Numbered from the stretch's first letter, positions 26,170-37,596 are shown. The stretch is DNA of 64,000 nt from Sambucus nigra (GCA_949130495.1 OX422211.1:539402872-539466871), one strand, 5' to 3'. Notes: generated by a model from the letters alone, not told the origin. Made by a program: numbers and translations.

Positions 26170-27055
26170 GATGGGATGTACTGTGTGATTTAGTAGATAA
26201 AAATTAAATAATAAAATATGAATTGAGTTAAGTAAGTGAATACTTAATACTTAAAGTCCTAGTTCATCTTAAAGAGAAATGAACATGTTTAATTAATATA
26301 AGTATTTCTTGGGAAATACGGGATAATGAGAAGAGATAGGATGATAATTGAGAACCTTTTTTAGGGGAATAATAAGGCACGTTAGGCTCGCACACTAGAT
26401 GAGAGGTGAGATTCTCATGTGAGAGCCGAGAACTAACATGTACATAATACCTCCTTAATTGCACTTACTAAGAACTTGATATTTTTAAAATCTTTTACAA
26501 TCGGTCTCCGACCCATTTACTTGCATATTCTCTTCTCTACTATATCTATATAACTAGGTGCCCAACATCAGGGACTCCCGAATTAGAGGATGGATAATTT
26601 GACGAGAGTCTGGAGATGCAGCTTTAGATTATACACTTTCATTTCCTTGATTCCTATCTTTATAGTATTTGTCTCATGTAGGGCATGTCGCCCAAGATTT
26701 TAGTAGTTCCATTTCCATTTCAGATACTGTACTGGTTTTATATTGATATTGTTATTATCATTTTTTTGGATGGTGATATTGAGATATTTTAACTGGAGAG
26801 TTTATTCCAGTTGCATTTATACTTGTTGAATTTTCATTCATTTGTGTTGGAGTGTTACTTATTTTATTTAGAATAGTGGTATGGGTTTAATTAAATTAAA
26901 ATTTGAAAAGTTTTGACACTTAGCTTAATTAATTATTTGGTGAATTAATAAGAAATTATTTTTCTACAGTGATGTTAAGAATTATCCAACTAGATATTCT
27001 GAATTAATTTAATAATGTACTGATCACCCGGTATTTAATTAGGCGGGGTGTCACA
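24147..27055 (+). mobile_element. 3' LTR of chromovirus F
   Basis: About 2.9 kb from TGTAAAACCCC to GGGGTGTCACA (each end uncertain by 2 bp). It matches 1-2511 but lacks the block with GATCGATC palindromes, deleted near 25288. It contains a (TA)n run at 26138-26166. Its first part differs from the R and solo LTRs, so F is a separate subfamily. Confidence 0.85.
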
Positions 27056-27776
27056 ATCGTATCTACCACAAAGAAGTCCACCACACAAAACATGTTCCCT
27101 CTCAAACAGATAAAGTGAGGTGAAACATCGTGCTCAAAACAAAAGATCTTATATCATATGAATTAGGATTCTTGGATCTTTAAAGAAGAATGGTGATCTA
27201 GGATTTTGTAAAATTTAGCAAAATATTATGAATTCATTTATCGACTAAAAGTCTTAAAAAATCTGTAGCAGGCCACCCTTTGTAGGTAGGAGCAAAAATC
27301 GAGGTGGGTATAGCTCGTTCGAACGACATACATGATCGTTCGAACTCCATAGGCTATCTCATTTGAATGACATTTCAAACAACCTTCAAACGACAGGTTT
27401 CTATCAAGGCAGAAACTTTTCGTTCAAAGAACGTTTTAATCATCGTTTGAACGACGTTACGATGTCGTTTGAACGACTCTACATGTCATTAGAACGAGAA
27501 ACTAAAAACATTTTTTTCTTTTTAAAAATAAAAAAAGATTCAAAACCAATTTAGATAAAAACCTAATCACCCCAAAACATATCCAAGGATTATAATTCAA
27601 TAATATTCATACATGAGGGTCCTTGATAAACACGAAGACGAATATAGCACTAAACTCGACACACAATATCCATTCTTTGAAGCTTTGCCCCTATGTCTTC
27701 AACAAACTACGTCATTGGTTCATGGAATCTACAAATACATTTATCCTATGAGTTACATGATTTGCCTAGAATAATG
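27056..27776. other. Unassigned flank with TTCGAA-centred repeats
   Basis: About 720 bp of pre-insertion DNA between F and the Tat element. It has no supported gene. Seven copies of a GTTCGAACGAC-like motif lie at 27316-27500. The 63-codon frame at 27363-27554 runs over these repeats and is not credible. Confidence 0.5.
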
Positions 27777-27781
27777 CCAAT

Positions 27782-28340
27782 TGTTGATGTAAAAAACTAG
27801 ATTTGATGTAATTATTTTAATCACAGATAAAAAATGAATAAATAAATATGAGACAATATAGTTTTAAAGTGGTTCAGCCTTATAAGAATGGCCTACGTCC
27901 ACTGTCTTTGTATTGCTGACTGTTTGCCTGGAATTATCGATAATTGATTTACCCAGAAATCCAGAGTTCCCTTCTAATGAGGAGGTTACAATGTATTTAT
28001 AGCCTTGAGGTTGTGCCAATGAAAGGACAATGCGTTGTTATCTAGTAGACATATGCATCTGTTCGATAATAATGAGCATTTAATACGCAGTCGTCTTTCT
28101 TATTCCCTTGTTCTACAAGCTAAGTTGCTCGGGCCTCCTGAGTTGCTCGGACCACTTGAGTTACTCGGTAAGCTGAAGTTCCTCGGGGAACATGGGTTAC
28201 TCGAGATGCCTGAGTTGGTCGGGGAGATTAAGTTGCTCGGAGGTAGTGTTGTTTGTTAAAAGTGTTTGTAAGTGCCATATAGGTTGACACGTGTCTTCAA
28301 ATGATGGGTCCATGTCAGCAGACTAAATTTGGTACCAACA
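27782..28340 (-). repeat. 3' LTR of the Tat element
   Basis: 559 bp, ends TGTTGATG and ACCAACA as written on the + strand. It contains a TATA box on the - strand (TATAAATA, complement of 27994-28001). Seven tandem 18-bp units (28124-28249) lie 120-250 bp upstream of that box in element sense, an enhancer-like position. The 74-codon + strand frame here is the translation of the 18-bp units. Confidence 0.93.
28124..28249. repeat. 7 x 18-bp tandem repeat in Tat LTR (left copy)
   Basis: Units begin GTTGCTCGG or a variant (GTTACTCGG, GTTCCTCGG, GTTGGTCGG) at exact 18-bp spacing. The second half of each unit is more variable. Present in both LTRs. Confidence 0.85.
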
Positions 28341-28352
28341 GAAGCCCCCAAT
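28341..28352 (-). other. Polypurine tract of the Tat element
   Basis: ATTGGGGGCTTC on the - strand directly before the 3' LTR. Confidence 0.75.
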
Positions 28353-28597
28353 GTTTCATAGTTTGATGTTGAAGAAAAGTATGGAACATTCTGCTGCTTA
28401 GATTTTTCGGTTTTTATGGATTTTAGGCAAACTTTCGTTGTATATAACTCCTTTTTTGAGTGCATAGTATCAGGCTTTTAAAGTATTTTGAATTTCCATA
28501 ACCGCTTCGATTTTTGTGCCCCTTTTCTTCTTTTTAGCCACCGGATACGCAAACGTCCTCCTTTGTAATCATTGCTTTCTCTCTTCCCGAGGTAAAG

Positions 28598-28605
28598 TAT
28601 TTAAG
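28598..28605 (+). promoter_or_regulatory. Candidate TATA box of the antisense gene
   Basis: TATTTAAG lies 162 bp upstream of the ATG at 28767, followed by a pyrimidine-rich leader (CTTTTC and TCTCTTGCC runs) as is common in plant 5' leaders. It sits inside the element, next to its 3' LTR, so the antisense gene would carry its own promoter. Prediction only. Confidence 0.35.
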
Positions 28606-28766
28606 TGCGGCAGAAATCCTATCATTTTTCACTTTTCAAATTTGTATCTTTGAATTCTCAATTTTCCTTCTGTCTCTTGCCTTCGTTCTTTCCGTCGTTC
28701 ATTGTCACCTGATCTCTTTTTCCCTATAAGATTTTCTTCCCTTTCTTTTATTTTGCTTTGCTCATC

Positions 28767-31700
28767 ATGGTTTATCTTGTTGAGTCATTGGACAAGTTTC
28801 GGTCTGAATTTTCAATCCCTTCGTGGGTCATTTTGGAGGAGCTTTCTGAACCTTCTGATTATTTTTTTTGGCTGAGGGACATTGGTTTCCAAGTCTTTTT
28901 GTGGCTGAATGTGGCTTTTCTTTTCCACCCAACCCCCTATGTTTGGAGTTTTGTCAATATTTTGACATTGTACCTGCAAAAATAGCTCCAAATACCTGGA
29001 GGATAGTCAATGGTGTTTATAGATTGAACCAACTCCATGGAACCTGTTTAGGGATTCTTGAGATTATCTACTGCTATAGATGGGTTGCCAGTGATTCCAC
29101 CTTTTATTTAAAAACTAGGTTTTTGAATAGGGCTTTAGTTGTCAATCTTTCAGATGCCAATAAGGATTACTTTGAGCATGGAGTTGTTATGAAAAATTAG
29201 AAACATGCTCCATTAAATGGAGATGATGTATATCAGGGTCCCAGGTGTCCCCCTTATGGCAATGGAATAGGTTGTTTTTATTTTTTAAAATATTGTTTTC
29301 TTGGTGTTTGATAAAACGTATCACTGACATTTTTATTTTTATTTATTACAGTTGACAGTAAAAGAAAATCTCCAAAAGAAGCTGACGTTAATTTGAAGCA
29401 TTTGAAACTTATCTGGGATTTGCACCAATATGTTATCGAGGAACATATTAGATCGGTCTCTTATTTATTGCAATATAAGAGCTATACTTCGTCTTTCACT
29501 GCTCGTCCAGTGGTGGTTAATCCTAACCAAGTACCATCCTCTGAGACTAGGGTGAAAGGTTCTTCCTCTGAGTCAAATATTCCTATCAGTGATATAATGA
29601 AGAGAAGAAAAGCTCCTGCCTTTTTTGACAAGTCTGCCTCTCCTGCTGTGGAGTCAAAGAGAAGTAAAAAAGATGTCCCAGAAGAGGGGATAAAGACTTT
29701 AGAGGTACCCCCTCCTGATGATGCTAAGAAATTTTTCGAGAATCCCCCTGTGGCTCCAAGCAAGATTATTGCTCTCTCTCCTTCGAGTGAGGTTATTGTC
29801 ATATCACCAACAAAGATAGCGTCTTTGGTTGAAAATGTTCCTGCCCCTCCGAAGAGGTTGAATAAAAGTTCTTTCGAGAGACCTGCTGAACTTGTCTCTC
29901 AAACTCCCAATCTTGAAGGTAGTATTCCCTCCTTTGCTGCTCCGAGCTCTGCTGTGGGTTTGGTTAAATCCTGGACTATCCCAAAAGTCCAGGGAATTGA
30001 AGACACTCTTTCTCGAGAGAGAATCACTACTTTGGATGCTCAACACATTACCTCAGTAAGTATTATTAATTCAACACCTTTATTTTTTAGTACTATGTTC
30101 CTGTATTGACTTAAAATGCTTTCTTTTTTCAGTTGGTGACGTGTTTTAACAACATTCTGAAGAAGGATGAAGCTATCAAGGCTTCAAGTTCCTCGGGAGG
30201 AGTATAGGAAGCCTTTGTAGGTCTGACCCAGTCTTTAAAAGACTCTCGTCAAAAGTACGAGGAGGACAAGATTGCCTGGGAAAAGCGACTCAAGTCCATT
30301 GAGCTGGACAAAAATCGAGCTAAGAATGCCTCTAAGGAATTAGAGAAGAAAATGAAAGAATTTAATCAGAGCAACAAAAATCTTAAACAGAGCAATAAGG
30401 ATCTTGAGTCTAAACTCAAGACTGCCGAAAATGAAGTTGTTAAACTTCAAGATGTTGAACGACAGAAAAAGGAGGTGGAGGAGAAATTAAAAGCTGCCGA
30501 GGAGCTCCTTAAGGAAAGGACCTCCTTGAAGAAGGCAAAGAGGAAAAAATCGGTTAAAAAATCTTTCAGTGCCAGTTGGGATAAAGGCTGGAATAAAGGC
30601 ATGGCTGGTATGTCTTCACAAATGGAGTATGCAACCTTAAATATTTTAGGGACGGATGGGTCGCATCCTTGCAAGAGCTAAAAGTTGCTCAGAATTATGA
30701 GTTATTCCAGCAACACACTCATGGCCCTCCCCCCTCTCCTAGAGAAGAAGAAGAGGATGAAGCTGCCTCAGATGAGTCTTCCCTAATGATTGGAGATCAG
30801 GTTCCTGCTGTTCAGCCTACCGAGCAACTCCAATCGACCAGTACTTCCGCCGAGCAGCTATCATTGTCTCCCGAGCAACCAGCCCATTCATCCAAACATT
30901 CTGAGGAAGTCATAAGGAACAAAGATAAGGTGTAAAGTTTCTCGGATTTTTATTTTGTTGTTCTGTTGAGTGTAATCTCAGACTTTGTATTTTCTCTTAT
31001 GATGAAATAAAATTCGAACTTTGGTTATTCGTCTCTAATTTCTCCTTTACTTGCTCTTTTTGTATCCTTATTGATTCTTTCTATTTCTCTTTGATAGTTT
31101 ATGGCTAGGATGGAGCTCTTATCATCTCATGATAAATAATTAATGAAGAAATGCAATGGCTATTTTAAAGCGGGTCATGCAGATCTTGATGAGACTCAAA
31201 TCATTGATATCCTGGGTTCAGATGCTTCTGAACGAGCAGTTGGAGCTTACAAGTATCTGAAGTGTTTGCTCGATCGTGCCATCGCCAATAATGTGGCCTA
31301 TTATGAGTTAATTGAGGATCTCCAAGGAACGATCGAGGAACTCCAGCAGTAGTATAAAGAATCCTCCACACTTCTGCATCAAGGGTACGAAAAGAAATTT
31401 CAACAATTGAGTGCTGAAAAAGGATATAATAAATTCATCTCGGCTTATGAGAAGAAAGAGAGTGTTCTGAAGCTTGAGGTTGAAGAGCATAGGCAGATCA
31501 CTAAGTTATTGGATCAGAAAAACATTATTTTGCAAGAAGAGATAACACAACTAAAATCTACATCATCTTCCTCTGGAGCCTTGGTCCTTGTTAATGATGA
31601 AGGTTTCTCTTTCTTGGAGGTAAAAAATGCTAACTTAAGAGATGAGTTGGAAACTTTAAAAAGGGCTGGACCCTCCCATCTACTCGTGGACGAGCAAGGT

Positions 31701-32473
31701 CTTCTTCTCGTGGACGAGCTAGTGCTGGTCGGGTCACCATTGAAGAAGCTAGAACGCAATGTGCTTTAGAGAATCAGGCTTTTCAATTGATGGCGAAGAA
31801 CCAGGCCTTAGCAGAAATGTCTAAGAAAATTTTGAGTCTCAGCGAGAAACTTAGTACTTAGAGTTCTGCCTTAGAAAGTAAGGAAATCCTGGTGAAGAAT
31901 CTTCACGAGCAACTAGAGAAGTTGACTTATCAATTCCATAAACAAATCAGAGAATTTTGGATGGCTGGGTACAATGAATCTCTTTACCATCTTGATGATC
32001 GGATCCAGCAGTCGAATAATGAGGGGTATAAGCAGGGATGGTTGAATGCTATGTGTGTGCTACAATTGGAGCAAGGGAATTACTTATGGGATTTTTATGA
32101 GCCTGGAGTGCTCGACTTGCCCGTGCCTCCTTTTAAGCTTGATTTTAGTTGGATACCTGCTCGGGAAATTCCTCGATGCTTAATCTCCAAATATCTTGGC
32201 GACTACAGTCTTCATGCCAATGTTTATATAGCTCGCCCAGAGCATTTGCTTGATCGGCCATCTGTGATGAATGTTAGAATTCTGAGAGATGTAAATTTTA
32301 TAAATTCTCCTTATGCCTTAGATGACCCTCCTGCTGGAGTAGAACCTGTTTCAAAGGCAGAAGGGATAAAACCGATAGAATATGATTTTTATTGTAATGA
32401 AGTTTATTTTTCACATTGTGTATTTCTATTTGATTTGAATGAAGAATTTTTTTGCCATTTCATTGTCTTCTAA
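28767..32473 (+). pseudogene. Antisense extra gene of the Tat element, four exons, broken
   Basis: Gene on the strand opposite to gag-pol. Exon 1 (28767-29270) starts MVYLVESLDKF and includes IAPNTWRIVNG. It resembles the 'putative gypsy type transposon' domain found in plant retrotransposon extra genes. Frame is lost at a T8 run (28862-28869) and regained in another frame, and a TAG lies at 29198. Intron 1 is 29271-29351. Exon 2 is a Ser/Pro/Lys-rich linker. Intron 2 (30056-30132) begins GTAAGT and ends TTTTTTCAG. Exon 3 is a long coiled coil with one TAG and a frameshift near 30660. Intron 3 is 30930-31097. Exon 4 is coiled coil plus a conserved-looking tail (GYKQGWLNAMCVLQLEQGNY) ending at 32473. 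Every predicted junction keeps the frame. Function unknown. Confidence 0.65.
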
Positions 32474-32563
32474 ATAATTTGTAGAATGTTCTTGCTTTAT
32501 GATTGATAAATATATGTGTATATAATATTTATCCCATTTGTTGTTTAATTTGAATTAATTGCT

Positions 32564-33432
32564 TTTCGACCAACCGGAGTTGGTGGTAAATAAGTTTTCG
32601 ACCAACCAGAGTTGGTGGTAAATGCTTTCCGACCAACCGGAGCTGGTGGTAAATAAGTTTTTGACGAACCAGAGTTGGTGGTAAATGATTTCTGACCAAC
32701 CGGAGTTGGTGGTAAATAAGTTTCCGACCAACCGTAGTTGGTGGTAAATGCTTTCCGACTAACCGGAGTTGGTGGTAAATAAGTTTCCGACCATTCGGAG
32801 TTGGTGGTAAATGCTTTTCGACCAACCGGAGTTGGTGGTAAATAAATTTTCGACCAGCCGGAGTTGGTGGTAAATGCGACCAACCGGAGTTAGTGGTAAA
32901 TAAGTTTCGACCAATCGGAGTTGTTGGTAAGTACTTTATGACCAATCGGAGTTGGTGGTAAATAAGTTTCCGACCAACCGGAGTTGGTGGTAAATTCTTT
33001 CCGACCAACCGGAGTTGGTGGTAAATAATTTTCTGACCAATCAGAGTTGGTGGTAAATGCTTTCTGACCAACCGAAGTTGGTGGTAAATAAGTTTTCGAC
33101 CAACCGGAGTTGGTGGTAAATGCTTTCCGACCAACCGGAGTTGGTGGTAAATAAGTTTTCGATCAACCGGAGTTGGTGGTAAATGCTTTTCGACCAACCG
33201 GAGTTGGTGGTAAATGCTTTTCGACCAACCGAAGTTGGTGGTAAATAATTTTCTGACCAATCAGAGTTGGTGGTAAATGCTTTCCGACCAACCGAAGTTG
33301 GTGGTAAATAAGTTTTTGACCAACCGGAGTTGGTGGTAAATGCTTTTCGACCAATCGGAGTTGGTGGTAAACAAGTTTCTGACCAACCGGAGTTAGTGGT
33401 AAATGCTTTTCGACCAACCGGAGATGTTGGTG
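32564..33432. repeat. 28-unit hairpin minisatellite
   Basis: 28 tandem units alternating 32 and 31 bp (dimer about 63 bp). The core is ACCAACCGGAGTTGGTGGT, a 6-bp inverted repeat (ACCAAC/GTTGGT) around a CGGA loop. Linkers alternate between an AAATAAGTTTT type and an AAATGCTTT type; the alternation breaks at units 20-21, and unit 10 is short. Long frames on the - strand (32529-33260, 33041-33514 and others) are repeat translations, not proteins. The array lies between the 3' ends of the antisense gene (32473) and of gag-pol (33547). Confidence 0.95.
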
Positions 33433-33546
33433 AATTTGATATGTAGTGTGTAGCACTAATATTCCAAAAAACTTCAATAAATAAAGAAACTGGATGAAGC
33501 ATCACTTTATTCATATTGAATAAACTGTATTACATATGGACTATAA

Positions 33547-34806
33547 TCATTGATAATACTTGCGCAGGTGATCTGCATTCCAGGCATTCTTGAATTCATC
33601 TCCTTCGAAGGTTTCAATCCTGTATGTCCCTAGGCGAACAACCTCTGTTACTATGTAGGGTCCGTGCCAGTTGGCTTCCAGTTTGTTGTGCTTTTGGATC
33701 ACTTTCTTCAGCATATAATCCCCTTCCTTCAAATCACATTTCTTCATTCTTTTATTATAGAATAAAGCTATTTGTTGTTGATATGATGCATTCCTGATTG
33801 CTGCTTCTTCCCTAACTTCTTCGAGCATATCTAGGTCTAATATTCTCATCAAGTCACTGATAGGAGGATTAAAATTTAGTATTTTATACGTAGGTAGACC
33901 CAATTCAGTAGGTATGAAAGCCTCACTCCCAAACGCCAACATGTATGGGGACTCTCCAGTTGCTGTTCGCGGTGTGGTGCGATAAGCCCATAACACAGAG
34001 TGTAGTTCATTAATCTAATTTTCTTTTGCATTATCTAGTCATTTCTTCAATCCATTTAGTAATATTCTATTTGTCACCTCAGTTTGTCCATTGCTCTGGG
34101 GGTGACCTGGTGCAGAATGAGTTTTCAGTATATTGGATTAATGACAGTACATAGCAAACTCCTCATTGTCTAACTGGGTTCCATGGTCAGTAATGAATGC
34201 ATGTGGGAGACCATATCTGAAAATAATGTTTTTCTAAAAGAATTGATAGACTTTGTCGTATGTCATATCAATAAGGGGCTCAGCTTCCACCCATTTTGTA
34301 AAATAATCCACCGCAACCACAAGGTACTTGAATCTTCCCCTGGTCGTTGGGAGTGGCCCGACTAAGTCTATCCCCCACGTGGAAAATGGCCAAGGGGACG
34401 TTATGGGTTTTAACAATTCTTGAGGAGTTCTTCAGATGGACGAGAAGCGTTGGCATTTGTCGCATTTCTTAGCATAAGCTGCGCAATTAGCTCTCATCGT
34501 CGGCCAGTAGTACCCTTGCGTGGTTATTCTTCGTAAGAGCGTCCGACCAGCTACATGGGCTCCACAAGACCCTTCATGAACCTCTTCGATCAAATCTTTC
34601 ACTTCAGAAGGATGGACACATCTTTGTAGCCCTGCTATAGATCCTCGTCTGTACAAAATGCCACTGGTTAATACATAACGAGCAGCTTTAAACTTTAGTT
34701 TCTTGGCTGCGAGTTTATCAGTTGGTAAAGTCCCATCTTCAACATAGGCCCTGATAGGATCCATCCAAGATGGTCCTAAATCGAGGGCAATAAAATTCAT
34801 CATAAG
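33547..34806 (-). pseudogene. Tat integrase
   Basis: Read right to left. The HHCC zinc module is at about 34640-34430 (HEGSCGAH, then CDKCQRF), with GYYWPTM between. The catalytic core has WGIDLVGPLP and VVAVDYFTKWVEAEPL (34370-34270), then ITDHGTQLDN near 34180 and HPQSNGQTEVTNR near 34090, so the DDE residues are all present. The C-terminal part (33996-33547) starts LWAYRTTPRTATGESPY and includes HGPYIV. A TGA after QRFSSI and further stops near 34240-34000 break the frame. The stop at 33547 is about 110 bp from the minisatellite. Confidence 0.88.
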
Positions 34807-35517
34807 ATCTTAATTTATGCTCCGACTAACTAGGATTTCTATTGGGATTGTTCTTCGTAGCTCAGTGCGTGTGGCTCATGCCAATCGAGCTAGTGCATCT
34901 GCTCTTGAATTCTCCCCTCTTGGTATCCTAATCAAATGAACTGCAGTAAGATTTGATAAAACCTACATTGCTTTGGCATGATACTTGATCATTAATTCTC
35001 CTTTTGCTGCATACTCCCCCAAAATTTGATTTAGAATCAATTGAGAGTCACTGTACACAACGACTTGCTCTACCTTCATGGTTTTGGCCAAGTTTAGTCC
35101 CACGATCATTGCTTCATATTCGGCCTCATTATTAGAATCTTTAAATTGAAAGCGTAGAGCATACTCCATATCAATCTCATCTGGACTTTTCAAAACAATC
35201 CCTGCTCCACTGCCCGCAGTGTACGAAGAGCCATCCATATACAAATTCCATATGGGTAACTTATCATTGAAATTTTGATCATAGAAAGTTCCTCGGTGGA
35301 ATATCTGGTACTTCCTTTTGTCCTCATCCAATACTTCTCGCTGCTCGTCAGTTATCTTTTCTTGCTCGACTGGCATTTCTTGCTGCTCGCCTTCCGACGT
35401 AAGTTGGTCGGGGTTTACATTTGATGATCCTGTAACATCTACAGGTTTATCAGTATTCAAATCCTGTTCTTCGGGGGCATTTTATTGAGTAAAATCTGTG
35501 ATAAATTCTTCTACTTC
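34807..35517 (-). pseudogene. Tat second (archaeal-type) RNase H
   Basis: Domain that marks the Tat lineage. LYMDGSSYTAGSGAGIVLKS near 35250 carries the first catalytic Asp, NNEAEYEAMIVGLNLAK near 35120 the Glu, and VVYSDSQLILNQILGEY near 35050 the second Asp. Upstream is an acidic Gln/Glu linker (QQEMPVEQEKITDEQ). The motifs are intact, but stops flank the block at 34960 and 35480. Confidence 0.88.
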
Positions 35518-36000
35518 CTACCCTTTGAGCGACGACCTAGGCTCATAAATTATATCGTATTCACCGAGCTCCACTGCCCAGTACATCAATCTTCCTGCTT
35601 TTTCCATCTTATGCAGAGCTTGTCTTAATGGCATGTCGGTGTACACCACTATAGTATGGTCTTGGAAATATGGACTCATTCTTCTGCTTGCTTCAATTAA
35701 TGCTAGTGCCAATTTCTCCAGCCTTGGATATTTGATTTTTGCTCCTCGAAAAGCTTTGCTGGTGTAATAGACTGGTTTTTGTACTCCGTCCTCCACTTTT
35801 ATTAACGCCGAGCTCACTGCATTTTCTGACACTGCCAGATATAAGTATAATCTTTCTCCCATCACGGGTCTAGATAATAGTGGAGGTGTCCCTAGATACT
35901 TCTTCAACTCTTGAAAAGCATCCTCGCATTCATCATTCCACTCAAAAGTTTTTCGGAGTGTTTTAAAGAATGGAAGGCATCTATCAGTTGCTCGCGACAC
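35518..36000 (-). pseudogene. Tat RT connection and first RNase H
   Basis: Frame of 160 codons from FVSRATDRCLPFF to a stop after EPRSSLKG. It includes PVYYTSKAFRGAKIKYPRLE, as in Ty3/gypsy RNase H, and VVYTDMPLRQAL. It is continuous with the RT upstream apart from a stop after SLMG near 36020. In Tat elements this domain is partly degenerate and is backed up by the second RNase H. Confidence 0.82.
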
Positions 36001-37017
36001 AAATCTAGTAAGTGCTGCTAATCACCCCATGAGGCTTTGCACTTCCTTCTTCGTGGTTGGAGATCGGAGCTCTAATAGAGCCTTGATCTTTTCAGGGTTC
36101 ACCTCGATCCCTTATTGATTAACAATGTATCCGAGAAATATGCCTTCTCGTACTCCGAATATGAATTTGGTGGGATTTAACTTCATTTGATATTTCTCTA
36201 ATTGATCAAAGGTCTGACCTATATCAACTAGATGATCAACAACTTTCTTGCTCTTTGTCAGCATATCATCAACGTAAACTTCCATGTTATGACTGATCTG
36301 CTCTGTAAACACCTTATTCATCAGCCGCTGATATGTTTCACCGGTATTTTTCAATCCAAAAGGCATAACATTATAGCAATAAGTTCCCCTTGGGGTGATA
36401 AAAGAGGTACTCTCCCTGTCTTCAGGCTTCATTTTAATCTGGTTGTAACCAGAATATGCATCCATGAAACTTAGCAATTCATGTCCCGAGGTAGCATCCA
36501 CCAACTGATCGATTCGAGGTAAAGGAAAATGATCCTTTGGGCAGAATTTATTAAGATCACTGAAGTCCACACACATCCTCCACTTGTTGTTTTTCTTCTT
36601 CACCATTACCACATTTGCTAGCCAATCAGGATATTTGACATCCTCAATAAAAGAGGCTTTTTGCAGTTTCTCTACTTCTTCCAGTATGGCTTGGTTCTTC
36701 TCGGGACTGAATACCCTTCGTCGTTACTTCACTGGCTTGATTTCCTTGTTCACATTGAGCTCGTGACACAAGAAATTTGGGTCTATACTTGGCATATCTT
36801 CGCGACTCCATGCAAAAGTCTGCTTTCTGCGTCTTAGAAACGCTATCAGCTCTTGTTTTATTGATGCATCTAGTGATGGACCGATTTGAGTTGTTAGTTC
36901 TGGATGCTCGTCTTCTAAGATGATATTTTCAGTAGCCTCTATGACCTGGCCCTTAATGAGTTGAGACTCGTCTCTAGGGTCTAAAGTTTCAATCTTCGCA
37001 TATTCTATTTTATCTAC
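36001..37017 (-). pseudogene. pol: Tat reverse transcriptase
   Basis: Domains are readable from the N-terminal linker (EDEHPELTTQIG, FAWSREDMPSIDP) through WRMCVDFSDLNKFCPKD near 36560, FMDAYSGYNQIKM near 36460 and MPFGLKNTGETYQRLMNKVF near 36345 to MEVYVDDMLTKS near 36270. The YVDD catalytic box is intact. GIFLGYIVN follows near 36130. In-frame stops occur after PVK near 36725 and after YIVNQ near 36110. Length and order fit a full-length Tat RT. Confidence 0.9.
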
Positions 37018-37596
37018 CTAATAAGTAGTAGTCTTCTTCCTGGATTCTTCACGCTCCTCTTGCTCGGCAGATGAATAGTAGCATTCCCGAGCTACTTTTT
37101 GGTCTCCCTTCACCACTCCTACTCCAAAGTTGGTTAGGAATTTTAAACATTGATGTACAGTAGATGGTACTGCTTCAAACTTCTTCAAACCTACCCTTCC
37201 CATGATGATATTGTAAGCTGATTGGACATTTTTATCCATTATAACAAAGCGTACTCTTTCTGTTCGACAAGCAGGCCATGTACCGATGAACATATCCAAC
37301 TTGATCGTCCCAAGTGGAAAAACTTTCTCGCCAGTAAAACCAAGGAGGGGCCTATGATATGGCTCCAACTAGGATAACTTTAGATTCAAACGATCAAAAC
37401 ATGGGTAGAACATGATATTTGCCGAGCTACCATTATTTACCAATACTCATGAATTCACTACTTCCTTCATTCTCATTTTGATCACCAATGGGTGATCATG
37501 AGGATATAGCACACCTACGAGGTTGTTCTTAGAGAAACCAATGACCAGTTTATCTTTATTCACCTTCCTCGAGCGATCATCTTCAGCTAGATTTAT
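37018..37596 (-). pseudogene. Tat protease, catalytic Asp replaced
   Basis: Retropepsin-like domain upstream of RT. The active-site motif reads VLVNNGSSANIMF, where family members have VDNGSSA, so the catalytic Asp codon (37437-37435) is Asn. A stop precedes VLV and another lies near 37369 (NLKLS-stop-LEPYHRPL). The flap and C-terminal part remain: PLLGFTGEKVFPLGTI, then YNIIMGRVGLKKFEAVPST, then VKGDQKVARECYYSS, which links to RT. Confidence 0.82.

Noticed and set aside
32564..33432. Regular repeat-spacer layout reminiscent of a CRISPR array
   Set aside because: Spacers are not unique, units are contiguous and variable, and the setting is a plant retrotransposon.
32529..33514. Long - strand open frames with HLPPTPVGRK and AFTTNSGWSK repeats, looking like a repeat protein
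   Set aside because: All frames across the minisatellite stay open because the unit has no stop. The unit alternates 31 and 32 bp, so frame is not maintained, and the same region reads in several frames.
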